This document shows positions 8,728 through 18,008 of a DNA stretch of 64,000 nt, in pieces. The DNA comes from Pseudomonas sp. B6002 (lineage in GTDB: Bacteria; Pseudomonadota; Gammaproteobacteria; Pseudomonadales; Pseudomonadaceae). A program made the translations under genes and the position numbers. The notes under the pieces were generated by a model, which was given only the letters and a program-made list of their open reading frames with translations, had not been told where the DNA came from and did no database searches. The DNA is taken from assembly GCF_013385985.1 (NCBI RefSeq), contig NZ_JACAOY010000021.1, positions 27,776-91,775 of the forward strand. The letters run 5' to 3'. The stretch's first letter is position 1, and each line of letters starts with the position of its first letter.

Positions 8728-10488
8728 TCAGCCGAAAGTGAAGGCGTAAGCCGATACGTTCGGGTCCAGAAACTCAATGCTGAAGGTACGGTCCTGCACC
8801 GCACCTGGCTGGCGCACCAACTGGTACAGGCGCTGCTCGGTCACGGTGCCGCTGCCATCCGGCGCCACGTCGGTGCCATGGGCGTCGCCCGGGGCCTGGC
8901 CGTCGACCGTCACCTTGAACCGCACCGGCTTGCCATCGGCGCCAGGGCCCAGCACCAGGTGCAGGTCGCGGGCATGGAAGCGGTAGACGATGCGCCCACC
9001 CGCCTGATCGAGGGTGGCTTGCTGGCCGCCGACGTTCCACTGCCCTTCCAGCGTCCAGTTATTCAGCGCCAGGGTGCCAGCCGCCGGGTAGTTCACCACC
9101 TTGTCGGTGCCCAGGGTGCCGGTGGTGACGAAGTTCTCGGCGCGCTGGAAGCCCAGGTAGGTTTCCGGCGACTGCACCTCGTTCATGTCCGGCGCCTGTT
9201 GCACGCCCTTGGCGTCGGCCTCGATCAACCCGCCGGCCACATTCTTGGCCCCGGCTTCACGCAGCAGTTGCTGGATCACACGCTCTGACTCGGCGTAGTC
9301 ACCTTCACCAAAGTGGTGATAACGGATCTGGCCCTTGGCATCGGCAAAGTAATGCGCCGGCCAGTACTGGTTATTGAATGCGCGCCAGATCTTGTAGTTG
9401 TTGTCGATGGCCACCGGGTAGGTGATGCCCAGGTCCTTCATAGCCTTGGTGACGTTGTTCACGTCGCGCTCAAAGGCAAATTCCGGTGCATGTACGCCTA
9501 TCACCACAAGGCCCTGGTCGTGGTACTTCTCGGCCCAGGCTTTCACATACGGCAAGGTGCGCAGGCAGTTGATGCAGGAGTAGGTCCAGAAATCCACCAG
9601 CACCACCTTGCCCTTCAAGCCTTCGGCCGTCAGCGGCGGGCTGTTGAGCCATTGCACCGCACCGTCCAGCGGCGGCAGCGCGCCCTCAATCGGCAGCGTG
9701 TCGCTGTGGTTGGCGGCCATCATCATCGCGCCACCGGCCATCATCGCCCCGCCCTTCGGTTCAGGCTTGGCACTCAGCTTGTCGACCAGGCTTTGTTCCA
9801 GGCCACCGGTCGAAGCCGTCGACAAACGCGACAGCACGCCGGTGTCCAGGCCCAACGCAATCGCCGCCACACCGGCCAGCATCAGCGCGCCCAGGCCACG
9901 GCGCAGCCATTCACCGGCACCCAGGGACTTTTTCATGAAGCCAAAGACTTTACCGCCGACCAGCAGCGCCAACGCCAGGGACGTGGCAGCCCCCGCGGCG
10001 TAGGCCAGCAAGAGCAAGGTAGTGCCGATGCTGGCGCCCTGCAGCGCCGCGCCGGTGAGCACCAGGCCGAGGATTGGCCCGGCGCACGGCGCCCACAGCA
10101 AACCGGTGGCCACGCCGATCAGGAACGAAGCGCCCGGACGCGGCTTGGCGTCGGCCCCGGCGGCTTCCGAGAGGCGACTGCCGGCCGCTACCAACGGGCG
10201 CGTCAGCCGTTCCGACAGTTGCGGCAACAGCAGCGTGAGTCCGAACAGGGCAACGCACAGCAACGCGAGCCAGCGCCCGTACTGATTGACTTGCACCACC
10301 CAGCCGCCGCCCACCGCCGCCAGCGAGGCCACCAGGGCAAACGTCACCGCCATCCCCGCTAACAGCGGCAAGCCACTGCGCATAAACGGCTGCCCGGTGC
10401 GAGCGAAGACAAAAGGCAGAACAGGCAGGATGCACGGACTGACAATCGTCAGCACGCCGCCCAGATACGCGAGAACCAGAAGCCACAT
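8728..10488 (-). CDS. dipZ: DipZ-type thiol-disulphide transporter (CcdA + thioredoxin + C-terminal domain)
   Basis: 586 residues. Residues 1-220 form a CcdA/DsbD-like membrane domain with about six helices and the two key cysteines, Cys19 (SPCILPVLPF) and Cys135 (LWAPCAGPIL). A Met/Gly linker follows near 245-258. Residues 280-420 are a TlpA/redoxin domain with the active site CINC (Cys305, Cys308). The last 150 residues match the beta-rich domain of DipZ proteins. The protein carries electrons from cytoplasmic thioredoxin across the inner membrane to a periplasmic thioredoxin domain. Its position between msrB and msrA suggests it reduces these enzymes. I chose ATG 10488, which begins at the first membrane helix. 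Confidence 0.93.
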   Translation of the reverse strand: MWLLVLAYLGGVLTIVSPCILPVLPFVFARTGQPFMRSGLPLLAGMAVTFALVASLAAVGGGWVVQVNQYGRWLALLCVALFGLTLLLPQLSERLTRPLVAAGSRLSEAAGADAKPRPGASFLIGVATGLLWAPCAGPILGLVLTGAALQGASIGTTLLLLAYAAGAATSLALALLVGGKVFGFMKKSLGAGEWLRRGLGALMLAGVAAIALGLDTGVLSRLSTASTGGLEQSLVDKLSAKPEPKGGAMMAGGAMMMAANHSDTLPIEGALPPLDGAVQWLNSPPLTAEGLKGKVVLVDFWTYSCINCLRTLPYVKAWAEKYHDQGLVVIGVHAPEFAFERDVNNVTKAMKDLGITYPVAIDNNYKIWRAFNNQYWPAHYFADAKGQIRYHHFGEGDYAESERVIQQLLREAGAKNVAGGLIEADAKGVQQAPDMNEVQSPETYLGFQRAENFVTTGTLGTDKVVNYPAAGTLALNNWTLEGQWNVGGQQATLDQAGGRIVYRFHARDLHLVLGPGADGKPVRFKVTVDGQAPGDAHGTDVAPDGSGTVTEQRLYQLVRQPGAVQDRTFSIEFLDPNVSAYAFTFG

Positions 10489-10523
10489 GGGATCGTCCCT
10501 TATACGAATGAATAGACATCGGC

Positions 10524-11024
10524 TTACGCCGCCGTGAACGTCATGGCGGCGCCATTCATGCAATAGCGCAGGCCGGTGGGTTGCGGGCCGTCGTCGAACA
10601 CGTGCCCTTGGTGACCGCCGCAGCGCCGGCAGTGGATTTCCTTGCGCACCACGCCGTAGGAGGTGTCGACGTGGCTGGCGACGGCGTTGTCCAGCGGTTG
10701 CCAGAAGCTCGGCCAGCCGGTGTGGCTGTCAAACTTGGTGGTCGAGGAAAACAGCGGCAGCGCACAGCCGGCACAGGCGAAGGTGCCGGTGCGGTGTTCA
10801 TCGTTGAGCTTGCTGCTGTAAGGGCGCTCGGTGCCCTCCTCGCGCAGCACGTCGAATTGCTCGGCCGTCAGCAGGCTGCGCCACTCGGCCTCGGTATGGC
10901 TCACCTCAAAGGTTTCGGCGGCTTCAGCGTCGCTGACCACGTTGAGTTGCTTGAGCAGGCCACCGGCCAGGACGGCGACACCCAGGCCGCCACCGGCCAG
11001 CAGTATTTGTCGACGTGAATACAT
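10524..11024 (-). CDS. msrB: Exported peptide methionine (R)-S-oxide reductase MsrB
   Basis: 166 residues starting MYSRRQILLAGGG, a Tat-type twin-arginine leader followed by a hydrophobic stretch, so it is exported or membrane-anchored. The MsrB domain has zinc ligands Cys84/Cys87 (CAGC) and Cys132/Cys135 (CRRC), the GWPSFW block, and the catalytic cysteine at 155 (RYCMN). There is no further cysteine to resolve the sulphenic acid, so it needs an external reductant. The open frame extends well upstream through a REP element, but only the ATG at 11024 gives the leader. It lies 35 bases before dipZ, so msrB-dipZ-msrA is probably one operon. Confidence 0.94.
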   Translation of the reverse strand: MYSRRQILLAGGGLGVAVLAGGLLKQLNVVSDAEAAETFEVSHTEAEWRSLLTAEQFDVLREEGTERPYSSKLNDEHRTGTFACAGCALPLFSSTTKFDSHTGWPSFWQPLDNAVASHVDTSYGVVRKEIHCRRCGGHQGHVFDDGPQPTGLRYCMNGAAMTFTAA

Positions 11025-11055
11025 GGCATTCCCCTCTTCGATCCATTGCGATCCC

Positions 11056-11127
11056 CTGTAGGAGCCGGCTTGCCGGCGATGGCGGTCTATCAGGATGATC
11101 GCTATCGCCGGCAAGCCGGCTCCTACC
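11056..11127. repeat. REP pair (inverted doublet)
   Basis: GTAGGAGCCGGCTTGCCGGC and GCCGGCAAGCCGGCTCCTAC arms are perfect complements. It stands in the divergent space between msrB and the response regulator gene, on the msrB side, so the msrB leader may contain it. Confidence 0.9.
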
Positions 11128-11255
11128 ATTGGGCATTGGGGCCATGCTGCGGCTTTTACGGTCGCGGAATCCTCACGCAGAGTTAAACAATTCGTGATAA
11201 CTACACTGTGGCAAAACCCGCACAATGCGCGGACTACACGTAAAGGTTTCTCTAC

Positions 11256-11966
11256 ATGGATCAGCCAAAACGAGTCCTGGTGGTCGAGGACGATGCCCAT
11301 ATTGCCGACCTGATCTGCCTGCACCTGCGGGACGAGCAGTTCGAGGTGGTGCACAGCGCCGATGGCACCGAAGGCCTGGGCCTGTTGGAGCAAGGCGGCT
11401 GGGATGCATTGATCCTCGACCTGATGCTGCCCGGCGTCGACGGCCTGGAAATCTGCCGCCGCGCCCGGGCCATGGCGCGCTACACGCCGATCATCATCAC
11501 CAGCGCACGCTCCAGCGAATTGCACCGCATCCTCGGCCTGGAACTGGGCGCCGACGACTACCTGGCCAAACCGTTCTCGATGCCGGAACTGGTCGCGCGG
11601 GTCAAAGCCCTGCTGCGCCGGGTGGACGCCATGGCGCGCAACCTGAAGATGGACGCCGGCAGCCTCGACCTCGGCCAGCTGTTCATCAACCCGCTGACTC
11701 GCGATGCCACGCTGCAGGGCCAGCGCCTGGACCTGACCCCGCGTGAATTCGACCTGCTGTACTTTTTCGCCCGCCAGCCCGGCAAGGTGTTCTCGCGCAT
11801 GGACCTGCTCAATGCCGTGTGGGGCTACAGCCACGAAGGCTATGAACACACGGTCAATACCCACATCAACCGCCTGCGCGCCAAGGTCGAAGTCGACCCG
11901 GCCAACCCGACACGCATCCTCACGGTGTGGGGCCGTGGCTACAAATTTGCCGAGAGCGCGCCATGA
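11256..11966 (+). CDS. OmpR-family response regulator
   Basis: 236 residues: receiver domain with acidic pocket Asp12/Asp13, phospho-acceptor Asp55 (LILDLMLPG), Thr82 and Lys105 (AKPFS), then a winged-helix DNA-binding domain (LTPREFDLLYFFARQPGKV, and VNTHINRLRAKVE with GRGYKF at the end). It overlaps the sensor kinase gene by ATGA. It is divergent from msrB-dipZ-msrA, and I infer it may regulate that operon, as HprR does for msrPQ in E. coli; no binding site is identified. The AAGG before the ATG is ten bases away, a rather long spacing. Confidence 0.96.
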   Translation: MDQPKRVLVVEDDAHIADLICLHLRDEQFEVVHSADGTEGLGLLEQGGWDALILDLMLPGVDGLEICRRARAMARYTPIIITSARSSELHRILGLELGADDYLAKPFSMPELVARVKALLRRVDAMARNLKMDAGSLDLGQLFINPLTRDATLQGQRLDLTPREFDLLYFFARQPGKVFSRMDLLNAVWGYSHEGYEHTVNTHINRLRAKVEVDPANPTRILTVWGRGYKFAESAP

Positions 11967-13438
11967 AACTCACCCTGACCCAACGCCTGTCGGTGGTGTT
12001 CGCTGTGTTGCTGGTGATTTGCAGCGGCACGTCGGCGTGGTTGCAGGTGCGCTCCAACCACATGCATGAACTGGAAGTGGTGCAAGGCCTGTCCCGCGAC
12101 CTGGCGGCGCACATCGCCCGCGACACCCAATTGATGGACGCCGACGGCCTCAAGCCTGACGCCGTGCGCAACCTGTTCAGCCAACTGATGCTGGTCAACC
12201 CGAGTGTCGAGGTGTACCTGCTCGACATCGACGGCCGTGTGGTCGGTAATGCCGCGCCCAGCGGGCATTTGCTGCGTGATCGTGTCGACCTGACGCCGGT
12301 GCGCCGCTTCCTCAGCGGCGCCATGCTGCCGATCCTCGGCGACGACCCGCGCAGCGTTGATGGGCGCAAAGTGTTCAGTGCCGCACCGCTCAAGGCCAAC
12401 GGGCAACAAACCGGTTTCCTCTACGTGGTGCTGCTGGGCGAAGCCCATGACGTGTACGACGCCAAGGACGCCACCGGCATGGCACTCAAGATCGCGCTGT
12501 GGTCCATCGGCCTGGTCGCGCTGCTGTGCCTGATGGCGGGCCTGATTGCGTTCGCCTGGATCACCCGGCCGCTGCGCCAGTTGACCGACAAGGTCGGCCA
12601 GTTCGATATCAACGGCGCGCCCAACCCCCCCGCGCCGCTGACGCCCGAACTCACCAGCGGCGATGAGATCGCTGTGCTCGACCACGCCTTCGTGCAGATG
12701 GAAAACCGCCTGGGCGAACAATGGCGCGCCATTACTCACCAGGACCAGGAACGCCGGGAAATGGTGGCCAACATCTCCCATGACCTGCGCACGCCCCTGG
12801 CGTCGTTGCACGGCTACCTGGAAACCCTGTCCCTCAAGGACGCCAGCCTGAGCCCCGAAGAACGCCGCCGTTACCTGGGCATCGCCCTGGACCAGAGCCG
12901 CAAGGTCGGCAGCCTCGCCCAGTCATTGCTGGAGCTGGTGCGCCTGGAACATGGCTTTGTGCAGCCGGTGATCGAAGGCTTTTCGCTGCCCGACCTGGTG
13001 CAGGACATATTCCAGAAGTTCGAACTAACGGCCGAAGCACGCAATATCACCCTCACCGCCAACCTGCCCCCCAGGGTTCCGACAGTGCTCGCCGACCTAG
13101 GGCTGATCGAGCGGGTGCTGACCAATCTGCTGGACAATGCGTTGCGGCATACGCCTTTACACGGTGACATAGCCGTAACGCTGACGCCCTTGAAGGATCG
13201 CGTTGACATCACCGTCAGTGACAGCGGTCCCGGGATCGACAGTGACCTGCGGGAAGGGCTTTTCCTGCGAGCTTTCACCATTGGCGGTGCCCGCCGGGAT
13301 GGCGGGCTAGGGTTGCGCATCGTGCATCGGATTCTTCAGTTGCACGGCCAGGACATTCACCTGATGGACGCTCCTGGTCGCGGCGCAACGTTTAGATTTA
13401 GCTTGGGTATCCACAGCCCCGGCGCAGGACCTATGTGA
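11963..13438 (+). CDS. Membrane sensor histidine kinase
   Basis: 491 residues. Helix 1 (about 8-28) and helix 2 (about 175-200) enclose a periplasmic sensor of about 145 residues. A HAMP domain follows (ITRPLRQLTDKVGQF), then the HisKA box with His273 (NISHDLRTPL) and the ATPase domain with N box (NLLDNALRHTP), G1 (DSGPGID) and G2 (GGLGLRIVHRI). The stimulus cannot be read directly; the periplasmic sensor has no cysteine, but methionines such as those in QLMLVNP could in principle be oxidised. Translationally coupled to the regulator by a four-base overlap. Its last eight bases overlap the end of the convergent toxin-like gene. Confidence 0.95.
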   Translation: MKLTLTQRLSVVFAVLLVICSGTSAWLQVRSNHMHELEVVQGLSRDLAAHIARDTQLMDADGLKPDAVRNLFSQLMLVNPSVEVYLLDIDGRVVGNAAPSGHLLRDRVDLTPVRRFLSGAMLPILGDDPRSVDGRKVFSAAPLKANGQQTGFLYVVLLGEAHDVYDAKDATGMALKIALWSIGLVALLCLMAGLIAFAWITRPLRQLTDKVGQFDINGAPNPPAPLTPELTSGDEIAVLDHAFVQMENRLGEQWRAITHQDQERREMVANISHDLRTPLASLHGYLETLSLKDASLSPEERRRYLGIALDQSRKVGSLAQSLLELVRLEHGFVQPVIEGFSLPDLVQDIFQKFELTAEARNITLTANLPPRVPTVLADLGLIERVLTNLLDNALRHTPLHGDIAVTLTPLKDRVDITVSDSGPGIDSDLREGLFLRAFTIGGARRDGGLGLRIVHRILQLHGQDIHLMDAPGRGATFRFSLGIHSPGAGPM

Positions 13439-16400
13439 ACGTCACCGGTTTATGGGTGAACTTGAGGTACTGGGCCGGTTCACTCATCAGCGAGTACGGG
13501 TTGACGTTGACCACACGGTGTTGGGCATTGGAGAACTTCGAGCGCACCAACGCCTCCCCAGCGGAACCATGGGAAGCCCTGGCCGCGGCGAAAACCTTGT
13601 CCATGGTGGTAGAGCCGTGCGTCATTGTCACAGGCCCAACAAACGCATGAACCGGCCGTTTGATCAGGCGTTGGAACTCTTGAGCAAACGGCGTGCGCCC
13701 ATTCCCCGCATAACAGATCAATAAGCGCACATTGTCATAACGACTCGGATCGATATTTTTCCCTTTGAGCTTTTCCAAAAGGTCGGAGGGTGAATGTTCG
13801 ACCCCGTTCAACAGTACGCTCGAACGTTCCCCTTTTAACGTTTCCAGAATGTCCAGCTCTTTGCCATGGGCACATATGTTCAAGCGCTTGACGCCCTGTA
13901 CAGTGTCTTCAAACGTATACAGTTCACCGTCGATTTGCGTGATGGCCTCCATGGTGGTGCTCATCGTGATCTGGTGACTGCCTTGCAGGTGGCGACCGAG
14001 CAGACTGACCAAAGCACTCGATGTGCCAACGACGTTGCGCAAGGCTGTCGAGGCTTTGGGAATGAAGTTGCTCAGCGGCAACCCGTAGGATCCTCCTCCC
14101 TGGACGTCGTAGGCGTACCACTGCGCAGAGGTTTCATCGTATTGCGCAATGACCTCCCGCGTTCGCGAATCAACCTGTACCGAGCCGACCGCGATATCTT
14201 CGCGCCGTGACAGGGCTTCCAGTTGCGAGGGCGTGAGCAAATGCTGCCGGTTCAACCCATGGCCTGCAGCCGATAACACGCCTAGCCGGTTGCCCATCAC
14301 CAGTAAACCGTCACCCTGGGCTGCTTCCGGCGCCAGTGCTTCGGCCTCAAGGTTTCTGCTTCCCCATTTCTCCACGACGCCCTCACCCGTATCGAGCGCT
14401 TTCAACTCAGGCATGAGAAAGCCGAACACATCCAGTTCGGCGTCGGTAAACGCGCCAACCGTATCCCCTGCACGGGCTTTTTTATAGGCAGAAACAAAAG
14501 GCAGCATATTGAGCAGTGTTTCTTCCACCCGCTGCTCAAACTGTTGGTTTTTCTCGAAAAGGGTGGTGCCTTGCGCAGTCGTCTCCATTGCCTTGATGTT
14601 GGAGACCAGAAATCCTGCCACGGCAGATGCCAGCGTGGTGGTAGACGAGGAAAAATAACTGTCGGGCACCCTATCCTGATCCAGGTTTGGACGATCTGCC
14701 GGAACGTCCCCAGGAGAAACCGACAACCTGTCGATAATAACGTCCGTACTTCGGGCTCCGGCGCGAGGCGTTGTCCCCTTGAAATAGGCGTCATAATCAA
14801 GGTTCAGCGGCCAGCCAGCCTCTACGCCCTGAGTGACTCCACCTTGAAAAACCATAGGCTGTTCGTTGGCGTTACTGGGACCTAACTCAAAGGGGTCCGG
14901 CAACTCGATATTTTTTCGCAACTCCCCACGCCCGGGAAAAAGCTCATAGCAGGTGGCCGGAGACGTTCGAGTGGTTCGGATCAAGACGCCAAAGTACCCC
15001 TTTCGCACCTCGGCCTGGCTGCCATAGTCGCTGCGCGGGTTGACGAAGAGCCCCTGGCGCACCGTAAACAGTTCAGGCTTCCCGAACGCAAGATTTTTCC
15101 GATCCTCCAGAGGGAGTTGAGCGATCATGTTGCGGATATTGACCGCAATACTGTCTTCCAGGCCGCCGATGTAGCGCTGGAATTTTTCATGAAATCGCTT
15201 TTTGATATCGGGCAGTTTTTTCAACTTTTCCTTGATTGACTCAAACGGTACGTTCGAGTCTTTACAGATCCAGTTCACAGTCGGGTGTGCGAAAGCGCCT
15301 GCCATGTACAACTCAAGGATGGAATATCGTTGCGCCGTCGTGTCACTGAGCCTTTCCAGAAGCCCGAACGGCGGTATCAACAACTCGGCGATACTGAACG
15401 GGTGCTCGGACGTGACAGACAACGACTCGACATCGACCCCCTCACCCAACGCTGCCTTTAGCTCAGCCAGTGCCATGGTGCGACGTGAAGGCACCTCGGC
15501 CTGTTGCGCGTCGCTGGCCGCTAACCGCTGGCCCTGTTGAACATTGAATCGGACACGAGCTCGCTCAATGTCTTCGCTGGGGTAGGCATCGTCCGGGCGC
15601 CTGGATATGACCCCATTGATGATCCCCCAATCCACCAAAGCATCGCGCTGAGCGCTGGCTTGTGCCTGACGCTCGGTGACGGTCACCGGCTGCGTGTTGC
15701 TGAAGGCCATGACTTGCGTGAACGTCATCGCACTGGAGGAGCCTGGCGCCATCTGCTCGATACGTGCCACGGCCATGCTCAAGATCGCCCAGGGTTGTGA
15801 CCCAAAGATCAGATTGGAGGGCAACTCCCTTACAAGAAATGCCGGTGCCGTTCCGGCCAGAAGTAACCTTGCGGCCGCACCGGCTTGCGAGAGGCCCACT
15901 TTGCCTTGAGCCACGAGATGTCGAGTCAGCTCTTCAAGAATTAATGCGGGTGATCTCCCCCAGTTCTTCTCCTGAGCCAAATCGTATCCGGCCACTTTAT
16001 GACGCAGTACGCCTGCGTCGGGGTCGAGATCCAGCACCAGGGCGGTCATTGCCCACTGCGCGGCACGGCCTGGCGTTGACTTGCCTTGGAGGGTCGTCTC
16101 AAGTGCCTTGCCCAGTGCTTGAGCCTGAGCGCCGCTCAACATGCTTTCCAGTACGTTCTCAGGTTGGCGAGAGGCTTTGGTGCTGCCTGCAGTCGGCGCC
16201 AATGCGTCACTGACGCGGCCACTTATTTTCAGTGTCGCCAGCACCTGCGGGAGCTGGGCAACGATGTCAGCACGCTGCTGCGCACTCAACAATCCACTGC
16301 CCAGCAATGTCCAGCCATTACCGTGCGGTGCCGGGTCAGGCAGCGTGAAGGACAAGACTGCGAGTAGATTCAACAGTTGCGCCCGCGTTGTCGGCACATC

Positions 16401-17921
16401 AAACCCGCTGCCCTCCAGAAACTGCTTGAGGCTCACCGTTGCAGGTTTTGCGGTGCGAGCCTCCTGAGCGTAGGCAGAATGGGGGTGAATCGGCATGGAT
16501 ATACCAGCCAGAAGCCTTTCAGTGCTTCCTCCTGCACCCATGTCTATCGCACGCTTTACGTGCTCCAGCCCTTCGATCAGATTGAACCGATCCTGGGCTT
16601 TGCCAGCCGACAATTGCAGGTCAGCCAGCCGCCGGCTGGAGCGCGGATCAGTGTCGTCAAAGGTCCGATTGAACAACGCGGGATTGGCGCCAATGCGCTG
16701 AGCGTCCGGTTTGGCCTGCTCTTTGCTCAATGCCCGGGTGTTTTCGCCGTAGAACAGCCCCACCAATAACAACGGCGGCGCATCTTGCGGGTAGCCAATC
16801 GGAGGACGAAGGTGATTAAAGCGAGGGTTGGCAGCAATGGCAGCTCCCGCTTTCAAAATCGGTTCGGCTACTTGAGCCCAACCCGAGTCATCTTTGAGCG
16901 TGAGTGTTTGGAACTCGCCGTTGAATTCACCATACATCGTGCCGTCCCGCTTGCTGATCACCATGGTCGACAGATCAAGGCCTTTGGCGGCGGCCCACGC
17001 GAGGAAATCCGGGCTTTTGTAGGTTTCACAATAATAATGCCACCACTGACCAAAGGAAGAATGTCCTGGCACATTCGGCAAGCGTGTGCCGTAGCCCAGG
17101 ATTTCTCCCCATGCCCCCTCTTGCAACAACGCGCTGTACCGCGCTGCCAGCTCCCTGTCGGCCCTGGCCTGTGCGGACTGGCTGGGGCCACCGATCATAA
17201 GGCTGTAGCGGTCATCAATACCCGCCAGCACCTGTTGCTGGGTGGCGAGCTTCTCAGGGCTACGCGCGGCATCTGTCCGCTGGGGATCCGTCGACAGATC
17301 GGAGGGAAAGCGACCTGTTTTGCTCAAGGCCCGAGCCCGTACCGGCGCCTGCTCTCTAGTCATGTGTTCAGCAGTTTCACCATAAAAATTACCCACGACT
17401 TCCAGGGGGATATCTTCAGCGGCGGATTCAAGTACGAGGGCGTCGCCAGCCCGCACGGGCGCCACGACTTTCGCCGCCTCCAGAATGGGTGGCGAAATGG
17501 CTTTCCAGCCAGGGTCCGACTCCGGCCTCAGGTAAAGTGTCTTGCCGTTAAAGGAGCCTGTCAGGAAACCACTGTGAGGCTCCAGAAGCATACTGGATGG
17601 ATCCAGGCCCCGCGCTTGTGCCCAAGCGAGGAACGCCGGGTTGGCCAGTGCCTCGCGATACTGTCGCCACCATTGACCCAGTGTCGAGTAGGCAGGAACG
17701 GGTATGGGGGTGCGCTCGTACTCCTCGGCATTGTTCGACTGAGCCGTTTCCAGCGCCTTGATGTAATTCGACACAACGACTTTATCCCCAGCAGTACGGG
17801 AATAAGTGTCTTCATCCGCAGGGTCGGAGGCAGATCGAGGCGCCCGACGCAGCGTGAGGAGGGCATCGGATGGGGCCCCCATAGTGAGCACGCTGAGGGA
17901 CGGCCGTTGGGAAATGAGCAT
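13431..17921 (-). CDS. Giant toxin-like protein, 1496 aa, complete
   Basis: Paralogue of the gene at the left edge, with the whole N-terminus visible. Residues about 80-200 and 289-400 are a tandem duplicated module (FGQWW or LGQWW, then FLAWA, a GLD-S-M block, GSFNG or GEFNG, and FYGE). Next come the VSLKQF block, a long helical middle, the LPLEDRKNL block near 960, a hydrophobic LNMLPFVSAY/VFGFLMPEL stretch near 1190-1225, a WYAYD-YGLPL block, and the C-terminal domain with ICAHG (His at 13866-13868) and LICYAG (Cys at 13713-13715). Fifty residues separate His and Cys, exactly as in the paralogue. No signal peptide. ATG 17921 is preferred to TTG 17927 because AAGG is better spaced. I infer a large polymorphic-toxin type protein. 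Confidence 0.85.
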   Translation of the reverse strand: MLISQRPSLSVLTMGAPSDALLTLRRAPRSASDPADEDTYSRTAGDKVVVSNYIKALETAQSNNAEEYERTPIPVPAYSTLGQWWRQYREALANPAFLAWAQARGLDPSSMLLEPHSGFLTGSFNGKTLYLRPESDPGWKAISPPILEAAKVVAPVRAGDALVLESAAEDIPLEVVGNFYGETAEHMTREQAPVRARALSKTGRFPSDLSTDPQRTDAARSPEKLATQQQVLAGIDDRYSLMIGGPSQSAQARADRELAARYSALLQEGAWGEILGYGTRLPNVPGHSSFGQWWHYYCETYKSPDFLAWAAAKGLDLSTMVISKRDGTMYGEFNGEFQTLTLKDDSGWAQVAEPILKAGAAIAANPRFNHLRPPIGYPQDAPPLLLVGLFYGENTRALSKEQAKPDAQRIGANPALFNRTFDDTDPRSSRRLADLQLSAGKAQDRFNLIEGLEHVKRAIDMGAGGSTERLLAGISMPIHPHSAYAQEARTAKPATVSLKQFLEGSGFDVPTTRAQLLNLLAVLSFTLPDPAPHGNGWTLLGSGLLSAQQRADIVAQLPQVLATLKISGRVSDALAPTAGSTKASRQPENVLESMLSGAQAQALGKALETTLQGKSTPGRAAQWAMTALVLDLDPDAGVLRHKVAGYDLAQEKNWGRSPALILEELTRHLVAQGKVGLSQAGAAARLLLAGTAPAFLVRELPSNLIFGSQPWAILSMAVARIEQMAPGSSSAMTFTQVMAFSNTQPVTVTERQAQASAQRDALVDWGIINGVISRRPDDAYPSEDIERARVRFNVQQGQRLAASDAQQAEVPSRRTMALAELKAALGEGVDVESLSVTSEHPFSIAELLIPPFGLLERLSDTTAQRYSILELYMAGAFAHPTVNWICKDSNVPFESIKEKLKKLPDIKKRFHEKFQRYIGGLEDSIAVNIRNMIAQLPLEDRKNLAFGKPELFTVRQGLFVNPRSDYGSQAEVRKGYFGVLIRTTRTSPATCYELFPGRGELRKNIELPDPFELGPSNANEQPMVFQGGVTQGVEAGWPLNLDYDAYFKGTTPRAGARSTDVIIDRLSVSPGDVPADRPNLDQDRVPDSYFSSSTTTLASAVAGFLVSNIKAMETTAQGTTLFEKNQQFEQRVEETLLNMLPFVSAYKKARAGDTVGAFTDAELDVFGFLMPELKALDTGEGVVEKWGSRNLEAEALAPEAAQGDGLLVMGNRLGVLSAAGHGLNRQHLLTPSQLEALSRREDIAVGSVQVDSRTREVIAQYDETSAQWYAYDVQGGGSYGLPLSNFIPKASTALRNVVGTSSALVSLLGRHLQGSHQITMSTTMEAITQIDGELYTFEDTVQGVKRLNICAHGKELDILETLKGERSSVLLNGVEHSPSDLLEKLKGKNIDPSRYDNVRLLICYAGNGRTPFAQEFQRLIKRPVHAFVGPVTMTHGSTTMDKVFAAARASHGSAGEALVRSKFSNAQHRVVNVNPYSLMSEPAQYLKFTHKPVTFT

Positions 17922-18008
17922 GGGCAAGGTACCTTTCGAATGGACGACACTTAAGTGGCGCCATTTCTGAAAAGCGTTTGAACAGTTCGTACGTAAATGT
18001 TGCTCGTT

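Noticed and set aside
11025-11864. N-terminal extension of msrB to 446 codons
   Set aside because: It reads through a REP pair and antisense to the response regulator gene; the twin-arginine leader at 11024 is the real start.
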